Shown here piece by piece: positions 46,357 through 56,040 of a stretch of 64,000 nt of DNA (position 1 is its first letter; every line of letters starts with the position of its first letter). The notes under the pieces were generated by a model. That model searched no databases. It was not told the origin of the DNA and saw only the letters and a program-made list of their open reading frames with translations. The DNA comes from Moorena sp. SIO3I8 (GTDB lineage Bacteria > Cyanobacteriota > Cyanobacteriia > Cyanobacteriales > Coleofasciculaceae), in the NCBI RefSeq assembly GCF_010692325.1, contig NZ_JAAHHW010000024.1:1-64000 (forward strand), in the 5' to 3' direction. Made by a program: the position numbers and the translations under genes.

Positions 46357-47619
46357 GTGGAAAAATCCTGGTTCTCAGCCAACCTGAAAGTTGTCCAGAA
46401 TCCGAACTTACCGCAGATATTCTCTGAATCATTCATGTCTTCTCTTGCCGGGTTCACGGACTCCGAAAGTACGGCAAGAAAATCAAAGAAGATTCGACTG
46501 TTCCTAAATCCTGACCAGCGTACGCTTATTCGTAAATGGTTCGGAGTATCCCGTTATGTGTTCAACAAGACCGTTAAAATCCTGCAAGCAGGCGTTGTAA
46601 AAGCCAATTGGAAAGCAATCAAGACCGGAATACTAAATGACCTTCCCGAGTGGTGCAAGGAAGTGCCTTATCAAATTAAATCGATAGCGATAAAGGACGC
46701 TTGCACCGCTGTCAGGGAGGCAAAGAAAAAATACAAAAAGACGTCGCAAATTAATCGGGTAAGGTTTAGATCCAGGAAAAACCCCATTCAATCTTGTTAT
46801 ATTCCCAAGTCAGCAGTTTCTGCTGTGGGAATTTATCACACAAAACTAGGAAAACTATCCTACTCCGAAAGTCTTCCTGACGATATTTGCGACTGCCGAC
46901 TAACCAGCAACAATGGAAATTACTATCTAGTAGTCCCCCACAAAGTAACTAAAAAGAAAACCGAAAACCAAGGTAGAGTAGTTGCTTTAGACCCTGGCGT
47001 TAGGACTTTTGTCACATTCTTTAGTGAAACATCCGTAGGTAAAATTGGACACAGAGACTTTTCTCGTATTCAGCGATTGTGTCAACATTTGGATAATCTA
47101 TTATCCAAGATTAGCAAGGCTAAACGTGGGCAAAAACGCCGAAGGAGAAAAGCTGCCAGACGAATGGTCATCAAGATTCAGAACCTGATCAATGAGCTTC
47201 ATCACAAGACAGCTAGATTTTTAGTTGATAATTTTGATGTGATTTTACTTCCCACTTTTGAGACAGCTCAAATGTCTAAAAAAGGAAGTAGGAAAATTAG
47301 ATCTAAGACTGTTCGCAATCTGCTTAATTTTGCTCACTATCGTTTTCAAGAGTTCTTGAAGCATAAAGCTTGTGAAACCGGTAAAACAGTAGTGGATGTT
47401 TGCGAAGCCTATACCAGTAAAACTGTTAGTTGGACAGGAGAGTTGGTCAATATCGGCGGAAGCAAAACAATTAAATCAAAAATTGATGGGCTCGTCATGG
47501 ATAGAGACATCAACGGCGCTCGTGGTATATTTCTGCGTTCGCGCAGCGTGGCCTACGGCCATGCCCTGGGAGATACCCCCTGGCTGAGAAATCAGCTTGC
47601 ATTAGTGAGCCAGGATTGA
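46357..47619 (+). CDS. tnpB: IS607-type TnpB RNA-guided nuclease homologue
   Basis: 420 residues from GTG 46357. An N-terminal extension precedes the core at about residue 43 (KSKKIRLFLNPDQRTLIRKWF). The RuvC-like catalytic residues are all there: Asp in VALDPGVRTF (about 212), Glu in LLPTFETAQM (about 301) and Asp in VMDRDINGARG (about 384). The zinc-finger positions read TSKTVSWTGE and IGGSKTI without the Cys pairs, as in other cyanobacterial IS607 TnpB proteins I know. It follows the dead tnpA by 56 bp. Near its end a REP-like repeat is built into the frame. It may still act as a nuclease guided by RNA from the element's right end. Confidence 0.88.
   Translation: MEKSWFSANLKVVQNPNLPQIFSESFMSSLAGFTDSESTARKSKKIRLFLNPDQRTLIRKWFGVSRYVFNKTVKILQAGVVKANWKAIKTGILNDLPEWCKEVPYQIKSIAIKDACTAVREAKKKYKKTSQINRVRFRSRKNPIQSCYIPKSAVSAVGIYHTKLGKLSYSESLPDDICDCRLTSNNGNYYLVVPHKVTKKKTENQGRVVALDPGVRTFVTFFSETSVGKIGHRDFSRIQRLCQHLDNLLSKISKAKRGQKRRRRKAARRMVIKIQNLINELHHKTARFLVDNFDVILLPTFETAQMSKKGSRKIRSKTVRNLLNFAHYRFQEFLKHKACETGKTVVDVCEAYTSKTVSWTGELVNIGGSKTIKSKIDGLVMDRDINGARGIFLRSRSVAYGHALGDTPWLRNQLALVSQD
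47536..47570. repeat. REP-like repeat inserted in frame inside tnpB
   Basis: GTTCGCGCAGCGTGGCCTACGGCCATGC-type sequence matches the core of the dispersed repeat at 4121 and 57499 (GTTCGCGTAGCGTGGCC). It encodes RSRSVAYGHALG between the RuvC III motif and the C-terminal DTPW, where relatives would have only a few residues. Confidence 0.75.
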
Positions 47620-47953
47620 CCTTTGGTAGATTTTGGTAGCTAAAAAGTATCGGAACCTGAGACTCAGCAACCTACCCCTGATAACGCGATCGCACTGCCG
47701 ATAGAAACTTATATGATTTCCGGATAATTACCCTTAATAAAATCTCCCCCATCTCCATCTCCCCATCTCCCCATCTCCCCACCCTCCCCAAACTTTTATT
47801 ATGGGTATTCAACCGGACTTGATATTAGTATTAGGGTAGGGTTGGCAAACGATGGTGATTCAAGCTTGTTGGTATATATCCCTGGCATTTGCTCACCGTA
47901 CTTGAGGGGTTAAATACGCTACAATTCAAGCAAACTGGGTGTTTAGATTCCCT
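47620..47953. repeat. Gene-free stretch with (ATCTCCCC)n array
   Basis: Presumed right end of the tnpB element followed, at 47741-47790, by ATCTCCCC units in tandem. A HIP1 site lies near 47686. The remainder holds the promoter region of ccdA. No gene is supported. Confidence 0.7.
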
Positions 47954-48694
47954 ATGCTTGACACATTCTCGACTCAACTCTATCAACTCCAACAATTCGC
48001 TAATAACCTGGTTGACAGCCAACTGACTCACCTGAGCCTAGTCAGCATAGCCATCATCTTTGCTGCTGGGTTGCTGACTAGCCTAACCCCCTGTATGCTA
48101 TCAATGCTACCGATCACGATGGGCTACATCGGTGGTTATGAAAATCAAGGACGGCTGCAAGCTGCTACCCAATCGGTATGGTTTGCCTTAGGCTTAGCCA
48201 CAACCTTAGCTGCATTAGGAATTATCGCAGCATCTATCGGGCGAGTCTATGGTCAAATCGGTGTTGGCTTACCGATTATTGTCAGCGTAATCGCCATTAT
48301 TATGGGGTTGAATTTACTAGAAGCACTACCGCTACAGTTTCCAAGTTGGGGTGGTATGGATTGGATTTCCCAGGAATGGCCGAAAGGGTTACGCTCTTAT
48401 CTCATTGGTTTGACCTTCGGTTTAGTCGCTTCTCCTTGCAGTACACCGGTATTAGCAACGTTACTGGCTTGGGTTGTCTCAACTAAAGATTTAGTGTTAG
48501 GTGGTGCCTTGCTGTTGTCTTACACAGCTGGTTATGTGGCACCCTTGATCTTGGCAGGTACGTTTACTGCTTCAATTAAACGATTATTAGAATTGCGACA
48601 GTGGTCGGCTTGGATTACACCAGTAAGTGGTGCGCTATTGGTGGGATTTGGTGTGTTTTCGTTGTTGTCTCGGATTCCAGTGGGAATTTTTTGA
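47954..48694 (+). CDS. ccdA: Cytochrome c biogenesis thiol transporter CcdA
   Basis: About 246 residues with six membrane helices. The two redox Cys are visible in SLTPCMLSMLP and VASPCSTPVLA, the paired signature of CcdA/DsbD-beta proteins that carry reducing power across the membrane to reduce apocytochrome c haem-binding thiols. Start ATG 47954; GTG 47939 adds five residues. It is followed by ccs1, its functional partner in system II cytochrome maturation, which supplies cytochromes f and c6 of photosynthesis in the lumen. Confidence 0.92.
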   Translation: MLDTFSTQLYQLQQFANNLVDSQLTHLSLVSIAIIFAAGLLTSLTPCMLSMLPITMGYIGGYENQGRLQAATQSVWFALGLATTLAALGIIAASIGRVYGQIGVGLPIIVSVIAIIMGLNLLEALPLQFPSWGGMDWISQEWPKGLRSYLIGLTFGLVASPCSTPVLATLLAWVVSTKDLVLGGALLLSYTAGYVAPLILAGTFTASIKRLLELRQWSAWITPVSGALLVGFGVFSLLSRIPVGIF

Positions 48695-48756
48695 GTGAGT
48701 ACTGAGTGCTGAGTGCGTCGTACTATCAAGAAAGCAAGTAATTAACTAGACTTAAT

Positions 48757-50175
48757 ATGACTAGAGAAAACTCATCAGATAACTCATCAGAAAATTCATC
48801 AGATAACTTATCAGAAAACTCATCATTGATGAGTGGCAGTCGGTTGTGGCGTCGGTTAGTATCAGTGCTGGCTAACTTACGGTTAGCGATTATCTTGCTG
48901 CTTGCGATCGCATTATTTAGCATCAGCGGTACAGTGATTGAACAGGGGGAATCTCTGGCGTTTTACCAAGCCAATTATCCTGAAGACCCAGCTTTGTTTG
49001 GTTTCCTCAGCTGGAAGGTGTTGTTGCTCCTAGGGTTAGATCATGTCTACCGGACTTGGTGGTTTTTGTCCTTATTAGTGTTATTCGGTAGTAGTCTGAC
49101 CGCTTGTACCTTCACTCGTCAATTTCCGGCTTTAAAAGCAGCCCGGAATTGGAAGTTTTATAAAGAACCCCGCCAGTTTGGGAAACTTGCCTTGAGTGTA
49201 GAGTTGGACAAGGGCTCTTTTACTTCCCTGACTGAGTTGTTAGAGAAGCGGCGTTACAAGGTATTCCAAGAGGGGGATACTATCTACGCCCGTAAAGGAA
49301 TTATCGGACGGATTGGTCCAATTGTAGTACATGCCAGTATGTTGATTATCCTGGGAGGGTCAATTTGGGGGTCAATGACAGGGTTTACCGCTCAGGAAAT
49401 GGTTACCAGTGGCAATACATTCCAAGTTAGAAACATTATTGATGCCGGTCCGTTTGCTTGGCCCCAAATCCCCAAAGATTTGTCAGTGCGGGTGAATCGC
49501 TTCTGGATAGATTACACTCCGTCGGGGGATATTGATCAATTTTACTCCAATCTGTCAGTTTTGGATAGTCAAGGTGAAGACATTGACCAAGAAACTATTT
49601 ATGTGAATAAGCCTCTCAGATATCGAGGTGTCACCTTTTACCAAACCGATTGGGGGATTGCTGGGGTTCAGGTGCAGTTGAATAATAGTCCAATTTTCCA
49701 GCTTCCGATGGCACAACTTCCCACTAATGGTGAGGGGCGGATTTGGGGCACTTGGGTTCCCACAAAACCTGATTTAAGTGAAGGGGTATCCCTTTTAGCT
49801 AGGGATTTGCAGGGAACCCTGTTTGTTTATGATGGAACCGGTAATCTCGTTTCAACTGTTCGTTCTGGTATGGGGATTAAGGTCAATGGCGTGATACTGA
49901 AAATTAAAGATGTCATCGGCAGCACTGGCTTACAAATTAAAGCTGACCCCGGTATTCCCTTTGTTTACAGTGGCTTTGGTTTACTGATGTTAGGGGTACT
50001 GATGAGTTATGTCTCCCACTCTCAGATTTGGGCATTACAAAAAGGCGATCGCTTTTATATTGGTGGGAAAACCAATCGTGCTTTGGTCACCTTTGAACGG
50101 GAATTGATTGAGATTTTAGAGCAGGTCGGTGAATCATCCCAGACCGTAGAACCTTTACTCGCAAAATCTGCTTAG
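48757..50175 (+). CDS. ccs1: System II cytochrome c biogenesis protein Ccs1/ResB
   Basis: 472 residues. After the tail-like N-terminus the conserved order is visible: [21 protein letters not shown] (first helix), [60 protein letters not shown] (with the conserved His) and a large lumenal domain with [16 protein letters not shown], ending in a last helix. It works with CcsA (not in the window) as the haem handling and ligation complex. The first 30 residues are [18 protein letters not shown]-like, encoded by a tandem repeat, and unlike the rest of the family. Confidence 0.93.
   Translation: MTRENSSDNSSENSSDNLSENSSLMSGSRLWRRLVSVLANLRLAIILLLAIALFSISGTVIEQGESLAFYQANYPEDPALFGFLSWKVLLLLGLDHVYRTWWFLSLLVLFGSSLTACTFTRQFPALKAARNWKFYKEPRQFGKLALSVELDKGSFTSLTELLEKRRYKVFQEGDTIYARKGIIGRIGPIVVHASMLIILGGSIWGSMTGFTAQEMVTSGNTFQVRNIIDAGPFAWPQIPKDLSVRVNRFWIDYTPSGDIDQFYSNLSVLDSQGEDIDQETIYVNKPLRYRGVTFYQTDWGIAGVQVQLNNSPIFQLPMAQLPTNGEGRIWGTWVPTKPDLSEGVSLLARDLQGTLFVYDGTGNLVSTVRSGMGIKVNGVILKIKDVIGSTGLQIKADPGIPFVYSGFGLLMLGVLMSYVSHSQIWALQKGDRFYIGGKTNRALVTFERELIEILEQVGESSQTVEPLLAKSA
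48770..48828. repeat. Tandem repeat in the ccs1 N-terminus
   Basis: Four or five imperfect units of TCATCAGAtAACT / TCATCAGAAAA give the Ser-Asn-Asp-Glu repeat of the Ccs1 N-terminus. The unit is 12-15 bp, so length changes stay in frame. Confidence 0.8.
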
Positions 50176-50227
50176 TAGACTTCGCGGCAGTTGTCGGGAA
50201 CAGGGGAGCCAGTGCGGCCAAGATGTG

Positions 50228-53200
50228 CTACTTGTTCAATAGATAGTTGTTCAATTCTGCAGTTAGACCCTCAACTTGAGGGGCTTTCATAATAGTGTAA
50301 TGGTCTCCAGTAATAGTGTGAGTTTGGATATCACCTAGAACTAGAGAACCCCAGCCATGGGTTGGGTCTTCAATTACTGCTGGGGAAGTTTGACTAGCAT
50401 TTATAAGGAGAAGTGAACCTGGATAAGCTTTTGGTTGATAATGAGAGTTTGCCATCATATTTGCTTGAAAAACTTCCCATAAAGAACGCATTTGCTCTAT
50501 TTCTATGTCTGATGGGAATATCCCTTGCTGTTTGCCTTGCTCAAATAGATGCTTGACTTGCATCGGATGTTCAAGTTGTCTAAGTGTTTCATGGGATATA
50601 TCTAACTCTTGACCATAGAGACCTCCCAAATCTTGAGCCAATTGATTTACTATCATGGCTTGATCTATTTCTGAAGGTTTCCGCATTACAGTGGGTGCAT
50701 AACTGTCTATTAAAGTTAGAAGAGCCACTGGAGTATTTTTAGCCTGTAATTGTTGTGCCATCTCATAAGCAATTACACCTCCCATAGACCAGCCAATGAG
50801 GTGTAATGGTCCTTGGGGTTGAATTGGTTTTATTGCCTCAATATAATGGGATGCCATCTCCTCAACAGAAGTTAAGGGTTGCTGTTGTCCATCTAAACCA
50901 AGAGATTGTAAACCATATACTGGATAATCTTGAGCTAAATGACGAGCTAACTCTGCATAACACAGGACATTACCACCAACCGGGTGAATACAGAATAATG
51001 GAGGTTGGTTTCCACTGGTTTTAATGCCCACTAAGATGGGATTTTGTGTATTTACTGAAGAACCCAGAAGGCTGGCTAGTTGTTCAATGGTGGGACTTTG
51101 GAAAAGGGTTGCTAAAGGTAAATTGATTTGGAATTGTTGTTGAATTTTTGACATCAGACGGACAGCTAGAAGGGAATGACCGCCCAGTTCAAAGAAGTTA
51201 TCTTGTACTCCGACAGAGGTGAGATTCAAAACTTCTGACCAGATTTGAGTCAGTTGAAGTTCTATGGTTGTACGTGGTGCGACGTATTCCTCAACTCTGC
51301 TGAAAACCCCATCAGGTGCGGGTAGTGATTTGCGGTCTACTTTGCCGTTTGGTGTCAACGGTAGAGTCTCCAAAATCACTAAGGCACTGGGCACCATGTA
51401 TTCTGGTAATTTCGTTTTGAGGAAGCTAGATAATTGTGAAACCAGATGGCGATTCGATTCTTGCTTTAAGGGATTGTTGGCATAAGCACTCCAGGCTTTG
51501 ATTGGAACAGTTGCTTCCAAGTTTGGAATTACCCTTTGGGAGTCACAGGCCGATTCATTACGTATAAAGATGGCATCATAGCAACCATTGCCGCCAGTAC
51601 CAGACCAAGTAATATGTACCGAATAAGGTAATTCATCCTTCAAATTCCATAAATTGTCCGGCTCTACCCCTATGTGTTTTTTCTCCTGCAAAATCTTACG
51701 CAATTGACCTACAGTTTCGAGTTTCCTGAAGTCATCAAGCTCTTGAACAAGTGTGACTTCTTCTTGCAAACGAGCATTAGGGATGTGCTTAATACCAACC
51801 ACCTCTGGCTTCTTATCTAGTAAAATTCGTTTGATAGCTGATAAGTTTAAACCCTCTTGATCATAGTCAAGCCATTCGGGGGTGACTGTGGCACATACTT
51901 CCTGGCCAACATGAAGAATTACATCGTAACGGAACTTAGTTAGCTCATTCTGATAATCCCCAGGTTTCAACTGGATTTGAACTTGTTTTATTTCTGGGAT
52001 ATATTCCCTTAAAGCTAGAAAGAAGGCTGGGTCGATCACCAATTCTTCTTCTTGCTTAACAGCTGTTTTTACCTGCTGCCTCAATTTGTCTATGGTTAAT
52101 GAATCTGAGGCGCGATCAAACTTAGTTGCGGTATGAAACGTTTCTAATAATGGCAAGCTGCGAACATCACCGACAAATAGGAAACCTCCTTTCGTTAAAC
52201 TATTTACTGCACCTTTCAAAACTTCTATCAGGTAATCGATGCTTGGAAAATACTGCACAACTGAGTTAAGGATAACAGCATCGAATCGGCCTTTTTCAAT
52301 GCCTGTAAAATCATCAGCCAGTTTTTGGCTTAGGCTTACATGTGAATAGCTATCTTCCAACGGCTGGATTTGCTGCTGAACATAATCTAAAGCTACCTTA
52401 CTAAAATCGGTACCATGGTAACTCAAACAATGAGGAGCAATCTGGAACAGCAACATGCCTGTGCCACAACCGATCTCCAACACATGTTTGGGTTGCCAAA
52501 AGATAATTTTTTCAACAGTGGAATCTACCCATTGACGCATTTGCTCCTTAGGGATTTGGTTACCTGTATAGCTGCTTTTCCAACCTAGAGTGTTGTAACT
52601 GGTTTGTTGAATTTCTACTGCGTCACTGTAGATATTATTATATATTCCTTGCCATTGCTCAATCTGTGATGATTGTAATCGATTTTCGACAATGGATTGA
52701 TTGTTTTGCTCACAAACTACATAAGCAACTAAGCGTTTGTTACCAGGAATATCTTCTCGGGCAATGACTGCAGCTTGTTGGATGTGGGGGTGGGTGGACA
52801 GGACTGCTTCGATTTCTCCGAGTTCAATACGGAAGCCTCGAATTTTGACTTGGTTATCGATCCGACCGAGAAATTCAATGTTACCGTCTGGTAGGTATCT
52901 CGCCAGGTCTCCTGTTTTGTAGAGTCGTTCTGTTTTGGAACTACAGAAGGGGTTGGTAATGAATTTTTCTTTCGTTAGTTCTGGGCGATTGAGGTATCCT
53001 CGGGCTAGTCCATTACCTCCTATGTATAATTCTCCAGGTACTCCTATGGGTACTGGTTGGAGATGGCCATCTAGGATGTAGATTTGAGTATTATTAATGG
53101 CTTTTCCAATAGGAACCAAATAACCACTAAAATTATGATCTAATTGAGCTAATGTAGACCAAATAGTTGCTTCTGTCGGACCATATAAATTCCATAAATG

Positions 53201-55657
53201 TTGGCTATTTTTAAGTAATTCACCTGCAACCGTTTTATCTAATGCTTCTCCACCACATAGAATTTTTAATTGTTTGTTTCCTTTCCATCCTGCAGTTAAC
53301 AATAATCTCCAAGTTGCCGGATTGGCTTGCATTGTAGTTACTTGGTAGTTGTCTAGACTTTGTGCTAAAAGCATTCCATCTGTGGCAATTTCTCGGCTTA
53401 TAACAACTAAGCGTGCACCGGTAATTAAGGGAAGATATAATTCTAATCCAGCAATATCAAAAGATAAGGTAGTAACTGATAGAAAAATATCCGTTGATTC
53501 TAATCCTGGTTTTTGCTGCATTGATTCAATAAAGTTCACCAATGCTTTGTGGTTAATTTGTACACCCTTTGGTTTACCAGTAGAACCAGAAGTATAAATC
53601 ACATAAGCCAAATTATCCGAGTCAACCCCAACTTCAAGATTATCTTGACTATATTCCTCAATTGCTCCCCATTCACTATCCAAATAAACCATCTGTGTGT
53701 TATGTGAGGGCAAAGATTCTACTAGAGACTGTTGAGTCAACAATACTTCCACACCTGAATCTTCTAACATATAACTCAGTCGTTCTGAGGGATAATTAGG
53801 ATCCAGGGGTACATAAGCACCACCAGCCTTGAGTATCCCCAACAGTCCTACCACCATCTGTACAGAACGTTCAACACAAATACCTACCAGTACCTCTGGT
53901 CCTACTCCCATTGAAAGTAGGTGATGTGCTAGTTGGTTAGCCCTTTGATTTAATTGACGGTAGGTCAACTGTTCTTGCTCAAACACCACAGCTATAGCAT
54001 CGGGTGTTTTTTCTACCTGCTCTTCAACTAACTGATGAATACATTTTTCTTTTGAGTATTCCGTTGCAGTATCATTCCACTCCACCAACAGTTGATGACG
54101 TTCCCCTTCACTCAACAAAGGTAACTCTCCCACAGAAAGTTGGGGATTGTCCACAATTGCTGACAACAAGTTCTGGAAATGAGTTGCCATGCGAGCAATG
54201 GTAGACCCATCAAACAAGTCCGTGTTGTACTCCCATGTCCCCACCAATCCCATCTCTGTTTCCATCATTGACAGGGTCAAATCAAACTTAGACGTAGTAC
54301 TCTGTTGATTTAACTCACTCAAACTCACACCTGGTAAGTCTAATGTCCCCATCGGTGCATTCTGCAGCGCAAACATCGCCTGGAACAGGGGAGAATGACT
54401 TAATGACCGTTGGGGTTGCAATGCTTCGACTACCTGTTCAAACGGTACATCCTGATGTTCATAAGCTTTGAGTGTGGTGTCCCTGACTTGTGTAAGCAAC
54501 TGAGAAAAACTGGGATTATCGTCAAAATGGGTTCTCAATACCAGGGTATTGACAAAGAAGCCAATTAGTGGATCTATGTCACGGCGATTGCGATTGGCTA
54601 TAGGTGTACCAATTAAAATATCTTCTTGACCGCTGTAACGATATAGTAAAGTCCCAAACGCCGCTAACAGAGTCATAAATAAGGTAGTACCACTATCTCG
54701 AGACAGGGTTTGCAACTTCTGGGTTAATTCAGTATTTAAACTAAAACTTTCAGTCCGACCCTGATAAGTTGGCGCAGTTGGGCGAGGGTAGTCAGTAGCT
54801 AACTGTAATAATTTGGGAGCACCCTCTAATTCCTGTTTCCAGTAATTAAGTTGGGTTTCTAGTATTTCTCCACTTAACCATTGTCTTTGCCAAAGGGCAA
54901 AGTCAGCATATTGAATCGGTAATTCCGGTAACGGGGATGGCGCTCCTACACAAAAAGCTTGATATAAACTTGATAGTTCTTCGATTAATATTCCGATTGA
55001 CCAACCATCCGATACAATGTGGTGCATGGTCAGCACTAACACATACTCGGTGGTGTCTAATTGCCATAATTTACACCGGATTAATGGTGCTACCTCTAAG
55101 TCAAAGGGAGTTGTTGCTTCACGTTGTACTTCTTGCTTTAAGATAGTCTCCCGTTCTGGTTCTGGGTATTGTTGTAGGTCTACTACATTGATGTTGATGG
55201 TGCTGTCGGGGTGAATTACCTGTGTTGGTGTGCCATTGAGAGTGGGGAAACTTGTCCGTAATACTTCGTGACGAAAAACTATTTCTGATAAGGCTTGTTC
55301 TAGGGCTAACACATTTAGGTTACCGGTGATTTGTAAAGCACCGTGCTCAATATAAGGAGCTTTTGAACCTTCAAGTTTATCAATAAACCACAGTCGTTCT
55401 TGACTAAAAGATAGGGGTAATTTTTGGTCTCTAGGAATAGCTTTAATTGGTGGGTAATTAGTATTATAACCTTGACCATTTTGTTGCAAAAAAACTATAA
55501 TTTCTGCTTGACGTTCAGCTATTTGTTGGCGTAGCGCAGGGGTTATAGTTCCTTTATTAACACGACAAAGGAGTTTTTCACCGTTGGTTGAGATATTAAT
55601 CCCCTGGTTGTGAAGCCAAGATATAAATTCAACTATATTTACCTGGTTGTTATTCAT
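50228..55657 (-). CDS. Nonribosomal peptide synthetase module: TubC-C-A(N-MT)-PCP-TE
   Basis: 1809 residues. A TubC-like docking domain (1-60; ALRQQIAERQAEIIVFLQQ), a condensation domain with HHIVSDGWS near 211, and an adenylation domain with YTSGSTGKPKG near 690. A methyltransferase is inserted before the last A-domain motif (VLEIGCGTGMLLFQIAP near 1060; NGKVDRKSLP near 1437), the place of N-methyltransferases. PCP has GGHSLLA (Ser near 1494) and the thioesterase has GWSMGG near 1622. The specificity residues I extract are D-I-L-Q-L-G-L-I-W-K, which I recall as a glycine code, so it should add and N-methylate glycine (sarcosine) and release the chain. It follows the FAAL remnant by 2 nt. The docking domain needs an upstream partner that is not here. 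Confidence 0.93.
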   Translation of the reverse strand: MNNNQVNIVEFISWLHNQGINISTNGEKLLCRVNKGTITPALRQQIAERQAEIIVFLQQNGQGYNTNYPPIKAIPRDQKLPLSFSQERLWFIDKLEGSKAPYIEHGALQITGNLNVLALEQALSEIVFRHEVLRTSFPTLNGTPTQVIHPDSTININVVDLQQYPEPERETILKQEVQREATTPFDLEVAPLIRCKLWQLDTTEYVLVLTMHHIVSDGWSIGILIEELSSLYQAFCVGAPSPLPELPIQYADFALWQRQWLSGEILETQLNYWKQELEGAPKLLQLATDYPRPTAPTYQGRTESFSLNTELTQKLQTLSRDSGTTLFMTLLAAFGTLLYRYSGQEDILIGTPIANRNRRDIDPLIGFFVNTLVLRTHFDDNPSFSQLLTQVRDTTLKAYEHQDVPFEQVVEALQPQRSLSHSPLFQAMFALQNAPMGTLDLPGVSLSELNQQSTTSKFDLTLSMMETEMGLVGTWEYNTDLFDGSTIARMATHFQNLLSAIVDNPQLSVGELPLLSEGERHQLLVEWNDTATEYSKEKCIHQLVEEQVEKTPDAIAVVFEQEQLTYRQLNQRANQLAHHLLSMGVGPEVLVGICVERSVQMVVGLLGILKAGGAYVPLDPNYPSERLSYMLEDSGVEVLLTQQSLVESLPSHNTQMVYLDSEWGAIEEYSQDNLEVGVDSDNLAYVIYTSGSTGKPKGVQINHKALVNFIESMQQKPGLESTDIFLSVTTLSFDIAGLELYLPLITGARLVVISREIATDGMLLAQSLDNYQVTTMQANPATWRLLLTAGWKGNKQLKILCGGEALDKTVAGELLKNSQHLWNLYGPTEATIWSTLAQLDHNFSGYLVPIGKAINNTQIYILDGHLQPVPIGVPGELYIGGNGLARGYLNRPELTKEKFITNPFCSSKTERLYKTGDLARYLPDGNIEFLGRIDNQVKIRGFRIELGEIEAVLSTHPHIQQAAVIAREDIPGNKRLVAYVVCEQNNQSIVENRLQSSQIEQWQGIYNNIYSDAVEIQQTSYNTLGWKSSYTGNQIPKEQMRQWVDSTVEKIIFWQPKHVLEIGCGTGMLLFQIAPHCLSYHGTDFSKVALDYVQQQIQPLEDSYSHVSLSQKLADDFTGIEKGRFDAVILNSVVQYFPSIDYLIEVLKGAVNSLTKGGFLFVGDVRSLPLLETFHTATKFDRASDSLTIDKLRQQVKTAVKQEEELVIDPAFFLALREYIPEIKQVQIQLKPGDYQNELTKFRYDVILHVGQEVCATVTPEWLDYDQEGLNLSAIKRILLDKKPEVVGIKHIPNARLQEEVTLVQELDDFRKLETVGQLRKILQEKKHIGVEPDNLWNLKDELPYSVHITWSGTGGNGCYDAIFIRNESACDSQRVIPNLEATVPIKAWSAYANNPLKQESNRHLVSQLSSFLKTKLPEYMVPSALVILETLPLTPNGKVDRKSLPAPDGVFSRVEEYVAPRTTIELQLTQIWSEVLNLTSVGVQDNFFELGGHSLLAVRLMSKIQQQFQINLPLATLFQSPTIEQLASLLGSSVNTQNPILVGIKTSGNQPPLFCIHPVGGNVLCYAELARHLAQDYPVYGLQSLGLDGQQQPLTSVEEMASHYIEAIKPIQPQGPLHLIGWSMGGVIAYEMAQQLQAKNTPVALLTLIDSYAPTVMRKPSEIDQAMIVNQLAQDLGGLYGQELDISHETLRQLEHPMQVKHLFEQGKQQGIFPSDIEIEQMRSLWEVFQANMMANSHYQPKAYPGSLLLINASQTSPAVIEDPTHGWGSLVLGDIQTHTITGDHYTIMKAPQVEGLTAELNNYLLNK

Positions 55658-55659
55658 AA

Positions 55660-56040
55660 TTAAATCTCTATTATTTCTTCATCTATTGCCAGATTATCTG
55701 GAACTTGTAATACTCTATGATCTACCTCTAGATACTCAGTTACATTCTTAAAGCCCATAAAAGCGCTAATCAACTCTAATCCAGAAGGGTATAACAGTAA
55801 AACTCGTTCTCCTTGCCATTGCTGGAGATGAGATGCGATCGCGAAGCGGTTCCAAAGGAACATCGCTGTTGCTTGTCTATCTAATTCCCCATAGGTAAGA
55901 CTCCCTGATTCGGTTTCTCCGTTTTGCAGAAAGATATAGGCTTGCTGATTAGGCATAGCTTGCGCTCTTTCGCCTAATAAATCAACTAAACTCAAGAATT
56001 TCGACTCCCCATTGGGGAAATAATTTACACAACTCGCCAC
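55660..56040 (-). pseudogene. Internally deleted fatty acyl-AMP ligase
   Basis: 126 codons. The first part is the N-terminus of a FAAL: SLVDLLGERAQAMPNQQAYI, FLQNGETESGSLTYGELDRQA, and ERVLLLYPSGLELISAFMG. Then, where about 450 more residues of ligase should follow, it jumps to NVTEYLEVDHRVLQVPDN and ends LAIDEEIIEI, which looks like the tail of the original gene. An in-frame internal deletion explains this. A HIP1-linked hairpin repeat adds about ten residues (MFLWNRFAIA) after QAT. The ATP-binding and catalytic motifs are all missing, so it cannot activate a fatty acid. It keeps translational spacing to the NRPS. Confidence 0.8.
55834..55868. repeat. HIP1-linked hairpin repeat inside the FAAL remnant
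   Basis: GCGATCGCGAAGCGGTTCC, AAA, GGAACATCGC: a HIP1 octamer followed by a hairpin (GTTCC/GGAAC). A variant with GGCTCC...GAGC lies at 30743-30776. Here it is part of an open frame. Confidence 0.65.
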
